From the NCBI GenBank assembly GCA_023430945.1, contig JAEYYE010000193.1:1-14730 (forward strand): a stretch of DNA of 14,730 bases, written 5' to 3'. The stretch comes from Bacteroidota bacterium. Its GTDB lineage: Bacteria > Bacteroidota > Bacteroidia > Flavobacteriales_F > PHOS-HE28. This document shows, one piece after another, positions 1-7,963 of this stretch (position 1 is the stretch's first letter; the number at the start of each line of letters is the position of its first letter). The position numbers were made by a program, and so were the translations under genes. Under the pieces are notes generated by a model. The model saw only the letters and a program-made list of their open reading frames with translations, was not told where the DNA came from and searched no databases.

Positions 1-240
1 GTGATGGATCCCCTCCCCACGCTTTTCGATCGCCTTTGCGATCGGGCCATCGGGTGTTGTGCTTTCGAGCAGCTCGATCTTGTTCTCACCGGCACGGAAG
101 AATGAAGTGATCACGCCTTCGCTTTCCACTTCCTCGCGTTTGTAGCTGGCTGATCCAAGCAAGTTCCCATAGATCTTTTCGGCCGTTGAAAGGTCTTTCA
201 CGGCGATGCCTATATGTTCGATCCGCAGCAGGTGTTCCAT
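1..240 (-). CDS. mce: Methylmalonyl-CoA epimerase, N-terminal part (runs off left edge)
   Basis: This is the first 80 codons of a vicinal-oxygen-chelate (glyoxalase-fold) protein. The translation starts MEHLLRIEHIGIAVKDLSTA and continues with a segment ending IELLESTTPDGPIAKAIEKR and then GEGIHH. The early IEHIGIAV strand with its histidine, the IELLE glutamate strand and the GIHH histidine strand are the expected metal-ligand positions of methylmalonyl-CoA epimerase, which interconverts the (R) and (S) epimers of methylmalonyl-CoA in propionate and branched-chain metabolism. The family is usually about 130-135 residues, so roughly 50 residues lie outside the window. The ATG at 238-240 is the only sensible start because the conserved IEHIGIAV strand begins seven codons later. 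A strong intrinsic terminator ends only about 12 bases upstream of this start, which is unusual. Another VOC-family member is possible but less likely. Confidence 0.9.
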   Translation of the reverse strand, partial: MEHLLRIEHIGIAVKDLSTAEKIYGNLLGSASYKREEVESEGVITSFFRAGENKIELLESTTPDGPIAKAIEKRGEGIHH

Positions 241-252
241 CAGGTCATTGGT

Positions 253-281
253 AAAAAGAAACCCTCCGCTGAGGGAGGGTT
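253..281 (-). terminator. Rho-independent terminator of the 302-1090 gene
   Basis: On the minus strand an 8-bp perfect stem (AACCCTCC pairing with GGAGGGTT, at 274-281 and 260-267) with a 6-base loop is followed by a run of TCTTTTT. It lies about 20 bases past the stop codon at 302 and has the classic form of an intrinsic terminator. Its T-run ends about 12 bases before the mce start codon. Confidence 0.88.
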
Positions 282-301
282 CCGAAGATAGTCCGATGCG
301 A

Positions 302-1090
302 TCAGCGCTTGATGAACGTTTCGCCCATCTTGTTGTCGTAGTTGAGGTAGTACAGGTCCTTTTTGAGTGAGGCCACTTCGACCCGATCGGCGAAGCCCCG
401 CTTCACGATGTTGCCATATTGATCGTAGATCTCGAACAGGGTGGGGCTGCTGAATACGATCTCGTCCTTCGGTTTTTCGGGGCTCCAGGTGACAACGGGC
501 GCATTGGCCGCAGTATGCTTCACTGTCTCGCTGAAACGGGCCTTCTTGGAAAGATCCACCTGCTTCACGCGGAAAAGATTCTCTCCGCTATGTGGTGTCA
601 CCTTGAAGGTATAGGTCTGTTCACCGGGCTTTCCGGTGCCCATCACTTCGCCCACCTTCACCCATTTGTTCCAGCGCTTTTGCTCAATGATGTAAGGCAA
701 CTCGCCGGTCTCGTTCGTGGTCGTCCAGGTATAGGTGCCGTCGCTCGAGATGGATTGCTCAACGATGTCGAAGGTGCTCTTGGGCTTCAGTACTTCCGGA
801 TTCAGGATCACCGGGGTGCATCCGTCCTTGTGCTTCACCCTCACCACCACCTTGTCGCCGGGTTGAAGGCCGAAATTGTTCATGTCCAGTTCGAAGGCGC
901 TGCTATTGATCTCATCCGTGGCGATCTGGTCGTTCACGGTCACTTCGAACACGCAGAACCCCACACCGGCCTCGGAGAACGGATTCTGGATGAAAAGGTT
1001 CTTTCCCTGGAAGTTGCCTTCCAATACGATCACTCCCGCCTGGGCGGAGATGGCCACGATCGTGCCGATCATCAATACTATGGATCGCAT
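302..1090 (-). CDS. Secreted protein with type IX secretion-type C-terminal tail
   Basis: The protein has 262 residues from the ATG at 1088-1090. I prefer this start to an in-frame ATG at 1126 because it puts MRSIVLMIGTIVAISAQAG, a clear Sec signal peptide with likely cleavage after AQA, at the very N-terminus. A mature N-terminal beta domain (about residues 19-105, with NLFIQNPFSEAGVGFCVFEV) is followed by a fibronectin-III-like domain (about 115-180) ending in NLFRVKQVD, a strand common in Bacteroidota surface proteins. The last 49 residues (214-262, LFEIYDQYGNIVKRG to ETFIKR) match the pattern of a type A sorting domain: a strand, a DxxG turn, a short LYYLNY strand and a final FIK-R strand. 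I infer Sec export and then delivery to the surface by the type IX system (PorU sortase). The molecular function is unknown. The gene ends at the terminator at 253-281. Confidence 0.75.
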   Translation of the reverse strand: MRSIVLMIGTIVAISAQAGVIVLEGNFQGKNLFIQNPFSEAGVGFCVFEVTVNDQIATDEINSSAFELDMNNFGLQPGDKVVVRVKHKDGCTPVILNPEVLKPKSTFDIVEQSISSDGTYTWTTTNETGELPYIIEQKRWNKWVKVGEVMGTGKPGEQTYTFKVTPHSGENLFRVKQVDLSKKARFSETVKHTAANAPVVTWSPEKPKDEIVFSSPTLFEIYDQYGNIVKRGFADRVEVASLKKDLYYLNYDNKMGETFIKR

Positions 1091-1112
1091 GTCAGTGAAC
1101 TTTAATGAACTG

Positions 1113-1120
1113 CAATAATA
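1113..1120 (-). promoter_or_regulatory. Possible -7 promoter element for the 302-1090 gene
   Basis: On the minus strand TATTATTG matches the Bacteroidota -7 consensus TAnnTTTG at all but one position. It sits 22 bases upstream of the ATG at 1090. No convincing -33 TTG was seen at the usual distance. It lies just after the hairpin that may end the preceding gene, which fits a new transcription unit starting here. Confidence 0.35.
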
Positions 1121-1134
1121 CGACATGAAAGAGG

Positions 1135-1166
1135 CGTTCCGTCACCATTGGCCGTGATACGGAACG
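1135..1166 (-). terminator. Probable terminator hairpin after the 1192-1716 lipoprotein gene
   Basis: An 8-bp perfect inverted repeat (CGTTCCGT at 1135-1142 and ACGGAACG at 1159-1166), extended by an inner CAC/GTG, lies about 25 bases downstream of the stop at 1192. The following minus-strand bases are CCTCTTTC, only a weak T-run, so this may be a weak intrinsic terminator or an mRNA 3'-end stabilising hairpin. Confidence 0.5.
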
Positions 1167-1191
1167 TATCTTCAGTTGGTTGCACGGTCGG

Positions 1192-1716
1192 TCAAACGCT
1201 CTCTGCGGGAGCCACCGCATTGGCCATCCGTTCAATATCGGCCTGGTTGAAACGGCCCTGATCGTGGCTTTGGACCACGAAGGTGCGGCCCGCGTGGGTG
1301 ATGATGCGGTAGAAATGGACGAAAGCGATCGTTTCATCCGGGAATTCGCTGCGGTAGATCAACAGGCCGGGTGTTTCCTGGATGATCGTATTCTTGCGCA
1401 ACATGTCTCGGTCCAGATCGGCCTTCAACCGTTCCATATCACCTTCCTCTTCTGTGATGGTGATGAGGAAACGTTCGCCGGCATCCACCTCCAGCCGGCC
1501 GATCGCATCGTTCCAGGTGACCGTGGCCGAATCCGATCCGAGCAATTGCGGATCGATGTGCACCGCCAATGGCAGATCGTGCTGCGAAAGATCGATGGTC
1601 CTTCCCGTGCCTGTCTCTTTCTCCGATTCCTGGGTCGGAACTTCGGTGGTGGTCTCCGGTTCCGGCGTGCCGCATGCAAGGAGCACCAGCGGAAGGATGA
1701 ACAATCTACGATCCAT
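1192..1716 (-). CDS. Small lipoprotein of unknown function
   Basis: This is a 174-residue protein that I do not recognise. The N-terminus MDRRLFILPLVLLACGTPEP is a type II (lipoprotein) signal with lipobox LLAC and the acylated cysteine at residue 15. A Thr/Glu-rich linker (about residues 18-38) follows, typical of exported Bacteroidota lipoproteins. The globular part (about 40-170) contains IDLSQHDLPLAVHIDP, GRLEVDAGERFLITITEEE and FVHFYRIITHAGRTFVVQS, an alternating strand pattern suggesting a small alpha/beta fold. No catalytic motif is visible. The start lies 18 bases after the stop of the alpha-2-macroglobulin gene. The minus-strand bases just before the ATG read TTACTTTCGCCGCC, resembling the local promoter elements, so it may be co-transcribed with that gene or have its own short-leader transcript. 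A hairpin at 1135-1166 follows the stop. Confidence 0.7.
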   Translation of the reverse strand: MDRRLFILPLVLLACGTPEPETTTEVPTQESEKETGTGRTIDLSQHDLPLAVHIDPQLLGSDSATVTWNDAIGRLEVDAGERFLITITEEEGDMERLKADLDRDMLRKNTIIQETPGLLIYRSEFPDETIAFVHFYRIITHAGRTFVVQSHDQGRFNQADIERMANAVAPAESV

Positions 1717-1734
1717 GGCGGCGAAAGTAATCGC

Positions 1735-4700
1735 TCAACGCCTTTCGATCACAAGCCTTGTTCCAGCGGAATGTGAAGCGAACTCCGGCGCATACATGCA
1801 CATGGCGGTGGTGATCCCATTGCTGAGATCGCCCGCGTGCTGAACGCTCAGGTCGTATTCCAGTACATGTGTTCCCGGTGGGATCCGATCGAAGAAGAAG
1901 TTCACGCTCGCATCACGGACGCTCTGGTAGTATGCAAGTCCGCCCTGCCATCTGGTGCCGCTCAAGGCCTCCATCGGCTCAAGGCCTGCAGCACGCATGT
2001 CCTTCAAATGCACAAAGTCGATGAAGCGATCGGTGGTCAGTTCGATCCGTATCGTGATCCGATCCCCGACCGCTGCGGTGGTCCCATTTCCGATCGGTAC
2101 CAATTCGGTACCGTTCTCCGAAGCGCGCTTCAACATCACCTGCTTCCGGATCGCGAAGGGACTTTCGTGGGCTGTGATCTTGTCGATCCGCTCGAGATAT
2201 TGCCAGTGCATCGCGCCCCATGCGACGCGGTCGCTGGTGGCAGCGATCGAAATATCCGCGAGTTCCGGCTTGATCTGTTCGGGTTCCCAGGAATGCGTGA
2301 AGTAGCCGGCGCCGGCTTCTTTTTTCTGCGGTTCGATCGGTACGCCCCCGACCTTGATCACAGGTGATGCCGCTTCCTCAAGAAGATCATTGCCTATGAG
2401 CAGCAGCGCATAACAGGCGTTCGCAGTTGCCTTTGTCGTGCGCCAGTCCGTGGTCTGCTTCAACTTCAAAAGATGCATCCGCAGGCCGTTCACCGCCGCA
2501 GTGTCATTGGAGATGTCATGGAACGCCTCGATCAATAAGGCATGCGTTTCCGTAGGGAATTCGGCCCAGCTTATCCCATTGGAAAAATTCCTCCAGTACA
2601 TGCCAAGTTCCTCATCCTGCGTTGCGCGTTCTTTCAATGATCGAAGGATCGACCCGGCAACATCATTGCTTTCCCCCTTCGATCGGTGAAGCGCCAATGC
2701 GATCATCGCCTGCTCCTGCAGGCCGTACTTCAGCCATTCCGCGGAAACACGCGAACCAATGAAGGCGGCGGCTTGTGCAGCTTCCGCAGTGAACGGGCGA
2801 TCCATGAAGAAGCTTCGCGCATAGAGGTATTGCACATCGGCGTAGCCGGGCACAAAGTGATCCAGCTCTTCTTTCGTGAGGTCCTTCCGCGCCCGTTCGT
2901 AGCGTTCATCCGCCTGGCTGTCCATCCAGGCGATCGCGCGATCGAGCATGGAGCGCACCTGCATGTCACGATCGGGATCGGCCGCATCCAGTTTTCGAAG
3001 ATGGCCGATACCGGCCGTGATATGTTGGGTGACCTCAAGTGAAGGGAACATGCCGGAGAACCAAGGCCACGATCCGTCGGCCAATTGCAATTCCTGGAGT
3101 TTTCGCAACGATGCCGCCTGCTCGCGCGCCATCCGATCCATATCGAAGAGTAGGACCAGGTCCACTTTACGCTGTCTTTCATCCGCAGCGCGCATTACCC
3201 ACGGTGTTTCCTCAAGCAACACGCTCTTCAATTCCGGGTTCTTTTCCAAAGCGCTCATCAATTCTGATCCACCCCGGGCGGCGGCGGCCCGCCATGCTTC
3301 CACCACCTTGCGTATCGCGGGTTCTTCTGCAACGATGTGCGCGGCAAGTGTATTCGCATAGAAACGGCTGAAGACCTGCTCGCTGCATTCGTGGGGGAAC
3401 CCGGTGAGGTAGGGAAGGGCCTGCACCGCATACCACGCGGGGTTCGGGGTGAATTCAAGCTTGAGGCTTTGGTGCCGGAGCGTACTGCTCGTGTCGTTCC
3501 CAAGTGCTTCGAACGTGAAATTCCGGGTGCCGGCCTTTCCGATCGGGAGTGGAAGGCTTTCCGTTACCAGCAGCCTATCGGAAAGCACCGGCAGCACATG
3601 TTGTTCCCCATCGTTGAAGCCGTTCGTACTGCGCGCGTTTATCCGTATCCCCACCAGATCAATGGTCGCAGGAACTTCGATCCGCCATGTTGCGGAACCG
3701 CTTTCGCCTTGTGCCGCGGTGAAGGGTTGCTCCTTCCGATCAAGCTTGAGATCGGTATCGAGCGACCGGTTCGTGTATGGATCGAAAAGTTCCAGCGTGA
3801 TCGCACCGTTGATCGGGTCACCTTCAAGCACATCGATCCGGCTCACCAGCTCGATCCGATCGCCCTGCCGCAGGAATCGCGGAAGATTCGGCATCACCAT
3901 CATCGGTTTCTGCGTGATCACTTCGCGATCGAACTGTGCGATCTCAAGCTCCCTGGTGTGCGCAAGCCCCATGAAACGCCATCGCGTGAGCGCATCGGGC
4001 ATGGTGAATTCCATGATCACCGATCCATCGGCATCGGTCAGGAGATCGGGTAAGAAGAATGCTGTCTCGTTGAAATTCGATCGCACCGGCTGATCCACCG
4101 AAGCGCCAGGTCCGGCCACGACCCGATCCGGTTCCTTCGGTACCATTCCGTTCACGGCCACCATCTGCACTTCCTCCTTCTGCACGGAACTGTTCGCTGC
4201 ATCACCTCGCATCATCACACCGCCCGCTTCAGCATCCATGGAATACAGAACGGGGAATTCAAGGCCGAGCGGCCAGCCGAAGGTCCTGAGCGAAGGGAAG
4301 GGCCTGATCGTGTCGCGCGGCATTTCGGGATGGATCGAAGCCTGTCCATGCACGATATGAAAAGGCTGCATCCTGTCCCATTGCAGCACACTTTGGTATT
4401 GCGGCCACTGGAACATTTCCCACGCATGCGGAACGAAGTGATCGAGCGAGGCATCGTACATCGATGCCAGCATTTGCGCAGCGACAGGACCGCCATCCGG
4501 CCCACTGATCTTCAGCCTGAACGTTTCCAACGATCCCGGCAACATCCTGTCACGGAAAGTTGTCCATTCCACCTTCAACCGCTTGTTCTCCCACGGCACT
4601 GCGACATGCTTTGTCGTCCTGAACTCACGGCCGTTCACAACGGCTACGAAATGCACCGCAAAGCCTCCGCGATCGCTTTCCAGTATCGGCAGTTCGACGA

Positions 4701-7700
4701 GCTGCTGGCCGCGCTGGAGATTGAACCAGCGCACAGCGGCGATGGCCCCGCTACGCTCCACTTCCATTCCGATCCGGCCTTCACCCAGTGCACTGCTTAC
4801 AAGGAAGGAAGCTTTTTCACCCGGCTGCAGACCGGCCGTATCCGACACCTGTTCAACATGGAAGGCTTCCGCGAGAAATCCTGTGTTCTGGATCTGCGGA
4901 TCATATATGGTCACCGGCCGTTGCACTTTCACCTCCTCACCATCCTTATCGATCGTGGAGACCTCGATCAGATACTTGCCGACCGTCCAATTGGAAAGGT
5001 TCGGCAAGGGGATCTTTTTCCCGCGGGAATTCCAGCTCCGCATTTCAAGAACAAGACTGTCCTTCTTCCATTCCAATGGATCGTTCTCGTTGGAATACGG
5101 ATCGAACGGGAACAGCGCGCGATGCGCTTCTTCAGGGATCACATGGCTATCAGGGATCTCCCCTTTGCGCTCGCGGAACGGCAGCGCAGGCGCCGAAAGC
5201 CTGTGTATCGTGATATCGATCGGTCTTTCCACGGCCACGCCGTTCATGTTCTGCACCTGTATGGCAAGACTGTCGGTCGTGCTGCGATCGATCGCATCGC
5301 CGATCCCCAGATCGATCCCAATGCTCTTGTAACCGAGGTTGAGATCCATGCTGTTGTGCTGCGTCTCTCCGCTTGGATCGGTCGCCACCGCTTCGATCGT
5401 ATAAACGAAGATGGGATCGGCCTTGCGTGGAAGCTGGCCATCACCGGTCGCGATGAACTCGATGTTGAAGGAACCATCGCCATCGGTGGTATCGGTGCCG
5501 CTCGCGATCTCCACGGGCCTGCCCCAGCCCGGGAAGCCGCGCCAGAGCTGGTCGCTCCACCAGGGCATCCGCGCCATGCGTGTCACCGTCCATTTCACTT
5601 CCGCGTTCCCGATCGGAACGCCGGAATACGCTTTCACCTTTCCAGCCACATCGACACGCTGATCCAGCTTCGCTGATGTTCCGATCGGGTCGAAAGTGAC
5701 CTCGAATTTCGGCCGCTTGTATTCTTCCACCAACATGGAAGTGCTGCCTTCCGGGGTTGCGATCCGCATATGTCCGGTAAGTCCGCCCGGCGCTGTGAAC
5801 GTGCCATGGAAAGCGCCGAACGCATCGGTGGCCAATTCGATCGAATCGACCACTTCCTCGTTCACGTTGAAAAGCTTCACCAGGGTGGTGCGGCCTTCCT
5901 TTGCGACCGTAGTCCCATTGCGATGGACGGTTGTTATCCCCTTGAAATGGATCGTCTGTCCCGGCCGGTAGATCGCGCGATCGGTGAAGAGGAAGGTGCG
6001 GATGCTGTCCGATCGGAGCTCTTCCTGATGGTGCCAGCTCCAGGCCGGGGCCGTGATGAACCGATCGCCATCGGGCAAGGTGATCTGGAAACGGCTGGTG
6101 ATCGAATTACGCTGAAGTTCAGCGGTGGTTCTTCCTTCGCTCACAGGCAGGTCGCTGCCGGTCTTCTTGAACTGCCGATCACCCTGTTGATGATCGAGGG
6201 TCCAGAGTTCCACCTTCGCATCGTTCAGCGATCGGCCGGTGCTCCGATCGAGCAGCAATAGTTCAAGCTTTCCGTTTCGGGTGCGTTCCGCGACAGCGAT
6301 CCGTGTGCTCCAAAAACTGGCGACAGCGAGTTCGTTCTCCGCGGAGAACCGGCCGTTCATGCTCGCAAGGATCGCATATCGCCCTGCAGGCAACGCTTCC
6401 ACCGGCAGTTCGGCAAGATGCCTGTTCATATCACCATCATCCGGCAGATCGACCGACCATTCGCGCACGACCTTTTGTTGCAGAAGCCACTTCACCAGAT
6501 CCGGTCCCCAACGATCCTGCTGCTGCACGGATGGTGGTTCATCCACGATCCGCAGATGCACTTTCTGCGCGTTCATATGACCGAGCGCGATCTTGAACGG
6601 CTGATCCCGGATCACCGCTTCCTCCACAACGACATCGATCGACGTAGCGGTGAGCTGTGCTTTCAACGCCTGTGCCTTCATGGCGCCGATCGAACCGGGG
6701 AAGCGCGCGATCGCACTATCGCACAGTGTTGCCGCCGTACGTTTTTCCCATTTGTACTCCCCGGGAACGAGGCGCTGGAAGAGATGCGCTTTTTCAGCAT
6801 GCCAGCTGGCGATCGCCACGTTCACTTCGCTCCATACCGGCTGTTGTCGTACACGCAGGCCGATCTGCTCCAGCGCTTCCAGGTAAAGGCTGTCCTTCTC
6901 TTCGAGGGTGCTTCTTTCCTTTACGAAACGCAACCGATCGAGCATGATGCTGGTGAGGATCGCCGGGTGATCGTCCGAAAGGTGCGCCCGCTCCCATCGT
7001 TGCCAGGTGAGCAACGCCTGGAATTCCCACGAGGCGCTGTCGCGATGGTGGAGCCGGCGTTGGGTGAGATCCTCGTAGAGCGCGAAGAACGCAGGATCGT
7101 CCAGCTTGAAACGCCAGGCTGGTTCCGCCAGCCTGGTCTCACTGTTGCGGAAGATGTCGATCGCGCGCCGGGCAAGTATGTCGATCAACAGCGGTTCCTC
7201 GAAATTCCCTGAACGCGTGTATGGCGTGCCCGGTACCGGTCGTGGCGTGGCATAAGGCCATTCCAACAGTTCGCCTAGTTCGCCTGCCGGAATGTGCTTC
7301 AGCGTATCAAAAGGTTCGATCGATGCCTGGAAATGTCCGATCACCTTTTGCATGAACATCCGTTGGTCCCATGTGGAGAGTTCCGCGGTATCCGCAGGGG
7401 GCGCGGCATTGGTGCGATCCAGGATCCGCCAGCGCTCCTGTTGATAGTAGCTCCAATACGAACCGCCCAGCACGCTATGCAGCAACTGTACAAGCGGGAT
7501 CGATGAAGAGTCGACTTCGAGCGAAGTCACGCGCTGCTCCAGCTCCAGGATCAGTTGTTCGCGTGGGATGCCTATGGCCTGCTTGAAATTCCCGGCGTTC
7601 ATCAGGGCACGGAATTCGGTGCGCCAGTCGCCGCTTTTGCGTGCTTCGCCAGCGATCGCTTCGGTGATCTCCAGCGCACTTGCGAACAGTCCGGTGGCGG

Positions 7701-7833
7701 CAAGCGAATCCACCTGCTTCCAACGCGGATCCTCCTTCATTTCAACAACAGGTTTTCGTTGAGCACAACCGATCACGATCGCCAGCAGGGCGAACTTCAT
7801 GAGCGATCGTGCGATCGCATTTCCGCGCGTCAT
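1735..7833 (-). CDS. Bacterial alpha-2-macroglobulin-like lipoprotein with intact thioester motif
   Basis: A 2032-residue periplasmic protein, taken from the ATG at 7831-7833. In-frame ATGs at 7875 and 7798-7800 are alternatives; 7833 leaves a normal 22-residue lipoprotein signal (MTRGNAIARS... then AIVIGC, acylated Cys23). The order is: a helical, TPR-like N-terminal region (about 30-410); macroglobulin domains with the MG2 signature FTDRAIYRPGQTIHFKG from about residue 616 and VEEYKRPKFEV in the next domain; a flexible segment (about 1199-1254); the A2M core domain (about 1255-1345, FFLPDLLTDADG...MPDALTRWRF); the alpha-alpha toroid thioester domain with CSEQ at 1483-1486 and, later, GSWPWFSG; and the C-terminal domain (about 1890-2032) ending GTRLVIERR. 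Family members trap or covalently bind attacking proteases at the cell envelope. The CxEQ motif is complete, so a Cys-Gln thioester is possible. No pbpC gene is adjacent, unlike in many proteobacteria. The reading frame is unbroken. Confidence 0.93.
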   Translation of the reverse strand: MTRGNAIARSLMKFALLAIVIGCAQRKPVVEMKEDPRWKQVDSLAATGLFASALEITEAIAGEARKSGDWRTEFRALMNAGNFKQAIGIPREQLILELEQRVTSLEVDSSSIPLVQLLHSVLGGSYWSYYQQERWRILDRTNAAPPADTAELSTWDQRMFMQKVIGHFQASIEPFDTLKHIPAGELGELLEWPYATPRPVPGTPYTRSGNFEEPLLIDILARRAIDIFRNSETRLAEPAWRFKLDDPAFFALYEDLTQRRLHHRDSASWEFQALLTWQRWERAHLSDDHPAILTSIMLDRLRFVKERSTLEEKDSLYLEALEQIGLRVRQQPVWSEVNVAIASWHAEKAHLFQRLVPGEYKWEKRTAATLCDSAIARFPGSIGAMKAQALKAQLTATSIDVVVEEAVIRDQPFKIALGHMNAQKVHLRIVDEPPSVQQQDRWGPDLVKWLLQQKVVREWSVDLPDDGDMNRHLAELPVEALPAGRYAILASMNGRFSAENELAVASFWSTRIAVAERTRNGKLELLLLDRSTGRSLNDAKVELWTLDHQQGDRQFKKTGSDLPVSEGRTTAELQRNSITSRFQITLPDGDRFITAPAWSWHHQEELRSDSIRTFLFTDRAIYRPGQTIHFKGITTVHRNGTTVAKEGRTTLVKLFNVNEEVVDSIELATDAFGAFHGTFTAPGGLTGHMRIATPEGSTSMLVEEYKRPKFEVTFDPIGTSAKLDQRVDVAGKVKAYSGVPIGNAEVKWTVTRMARMPWWSDQLWRGFPGWGRPVEIASGTDTTDGDGSFNIEFIATGDGQLPRKADPIFVYTIEAVATDPSGETQHNSMDLNLGYKSIGIDLGIGDAIDRSTTDSLAIQVQNMNGVAVERPIDITIHRLSAPALPFRERKGEIPDSHVIPEEAHRALFPFDPYSNENDPLEWKKDSLVLEMRSWNSRGKKIPLPNLSNWTVGKYLIEVSTIDKDGEEVKVQRPVTIYDPQIQNTGFLAEAFHVEQVSDTAGLQPGEKASFLVSSALGEGRIGMEVERSGAIAAVRWFNLQRGQQLVELPILESDRGGFAVHFVAVVNGREFRTTKHVAVPWENKRLKVEWTTFRDRMLPGSLETFRLKISGPDGGPVAAQMLASMYDASLDHFVPHAWEMFQWPQYQSVLQWDRMQPFHIVHGQASIHPEMPRDTIRPFPSLRTFGWPLGLEFPVLYSMDAEAGGVMMRGDAANSSVQKEEVQMVAVNGMVPKEPDRVVAGPGASVDQPVRSNFNETAFFLPDLLTDADGSVIMEFTMPDALTRWRFMGLAHTRELEIAQFDREVITQKPMMVMPNLPRFLRQGDRIELVSRIDVLEGDPINGAITLELFDPYTNRSLDTDLKLDRKEQPFTAAQGESGSATWRIEVPATIDLVGIRINARSTNGFNDGEQHVLPVLSDRLLVTESLPLPIGKAGTRNFTFEALGNDTSSTLRHQSLKLEFTPNPAWYAVQALPYLTGFPHECSEQVFSRFYANTLAAHIVAEEPAIRKVVEAWRAAAARGGSELMSALEKNPELKSVLLEETPWVMRAADERQRKVDLVLLFDMDRMAREQAASLRKLQELQLADGSWPWFSGMFPSLEVTQHITAGIGHLRKLDAADPDRDMQVRSMLDRAIAWMDSQADERYERARKDLTKEELDHFVPGYADVQYLYARSFFMDRPFTAEAAQAAAFIGSRVSAEWLKYGLQEQAMIALALHRSKGESNDVAGSILRSLKERATQDEELGMYWRNFSNGISWAEFPTETHALLIEAFHDISNDTAAVNGLRMHLLKLKQTTDWRTTKATANACYALLLIGNDLLEEAASPVIKVGGVPIEPQKKEAGAGYFTHSWEPEQIKPELADISIAATSDRVAWGAMHWQYLERIDKITAHESPFAIRKQVMLKRASENGTELVPIGNGTTAAVGDRITIRIELTTDRFIDFVHLKDMRAAGLEPMEALSGTRWQGGLAYYQSVRDASVNFFFDRIPPGTHVLEYDLSVQHAGDLSNGITTAMCMYAPEFASHSAGTRLVIERR

Positions 7834-7851
7834 CGATCCGGAATAAGGTTG

Positions 7852-7859
7852 CAAAGCTC
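7852..7859 (-). promoter_or_regulatory. Possible -7 element for the alpha-2-macroglobulin gene
   Basis: Minus-strand GAGCTTTG matches the TAnnTTTG consensus except at its first base. It ends 18 bases before the ATG at 7833. If it is used, transcription would start too late to include the ATG at 7875, which supports the shorter start. Confidence 0.4.
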
Positions 7860-7866
7860 GTGAGTC

Positions 7867-7893
7867 CCGGTACACTTCCTTGCAGTACCCCGG
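7867..7893. repeat. Inverted repeat in the divergent alpha-2-macroglobulin / hemG promoter region
   Basis: CCGGTAC at 7867-7873 faces GTACCCCGG at 7885-7893, pairing over seven bases with one or two bulged C residues and an 11-base spacer. It lies between the two putative -7 elements of the divergent genes (7852-7859 and 7935-7942). An operator is possible. The match is short and could be chance. The rest of 7834-7963 shows no other clear signal. Confidence 0.35.
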
Positions 7894-7934
7894 TAAAGAA
7901 CGGACGTTCGATCCTCGGAACGCGATGGACGTTA

Positions 7935-7942
7935 TTATTTTG
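7935..7942 (+). promoter_or_regulatory. Possible -7 element for the HemG-type gene
   Basis: Plus-strand TTATTTTG matches TAnnTTTG except at its second base. It lies in an AT-rich patch 21 bases before the ATG at 7964. No clear -33 partner is visible. Confidence 0.4.
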
Positions 7943-7963
7943 CATCATATACACCGGGCAATC

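Noticed and set aside
1091..1126. Earlier ATG at 1126 for the type IX-type secreted protein
   Set aside because: It would put 12 polar residues in front of a compact Sec signal peptide and would leave no leader after the putative -7 element.
4330..5676. Open plus-strand frame of 448 codons antisense to the alpha-2-macroglobulin gene
   Set aside because: The opposite strand encodes conserved macroglobulin domains in one continuous frame. The antisense translation shows no signal, motif or repeat.
7880..7963. Earlier start at 7880 for the HemG-type gene
   Set aside because: The extension is not flavodoxin-like, and MKILIIYATTEGQT is the normal family start. It would also cover the candidate promoter.
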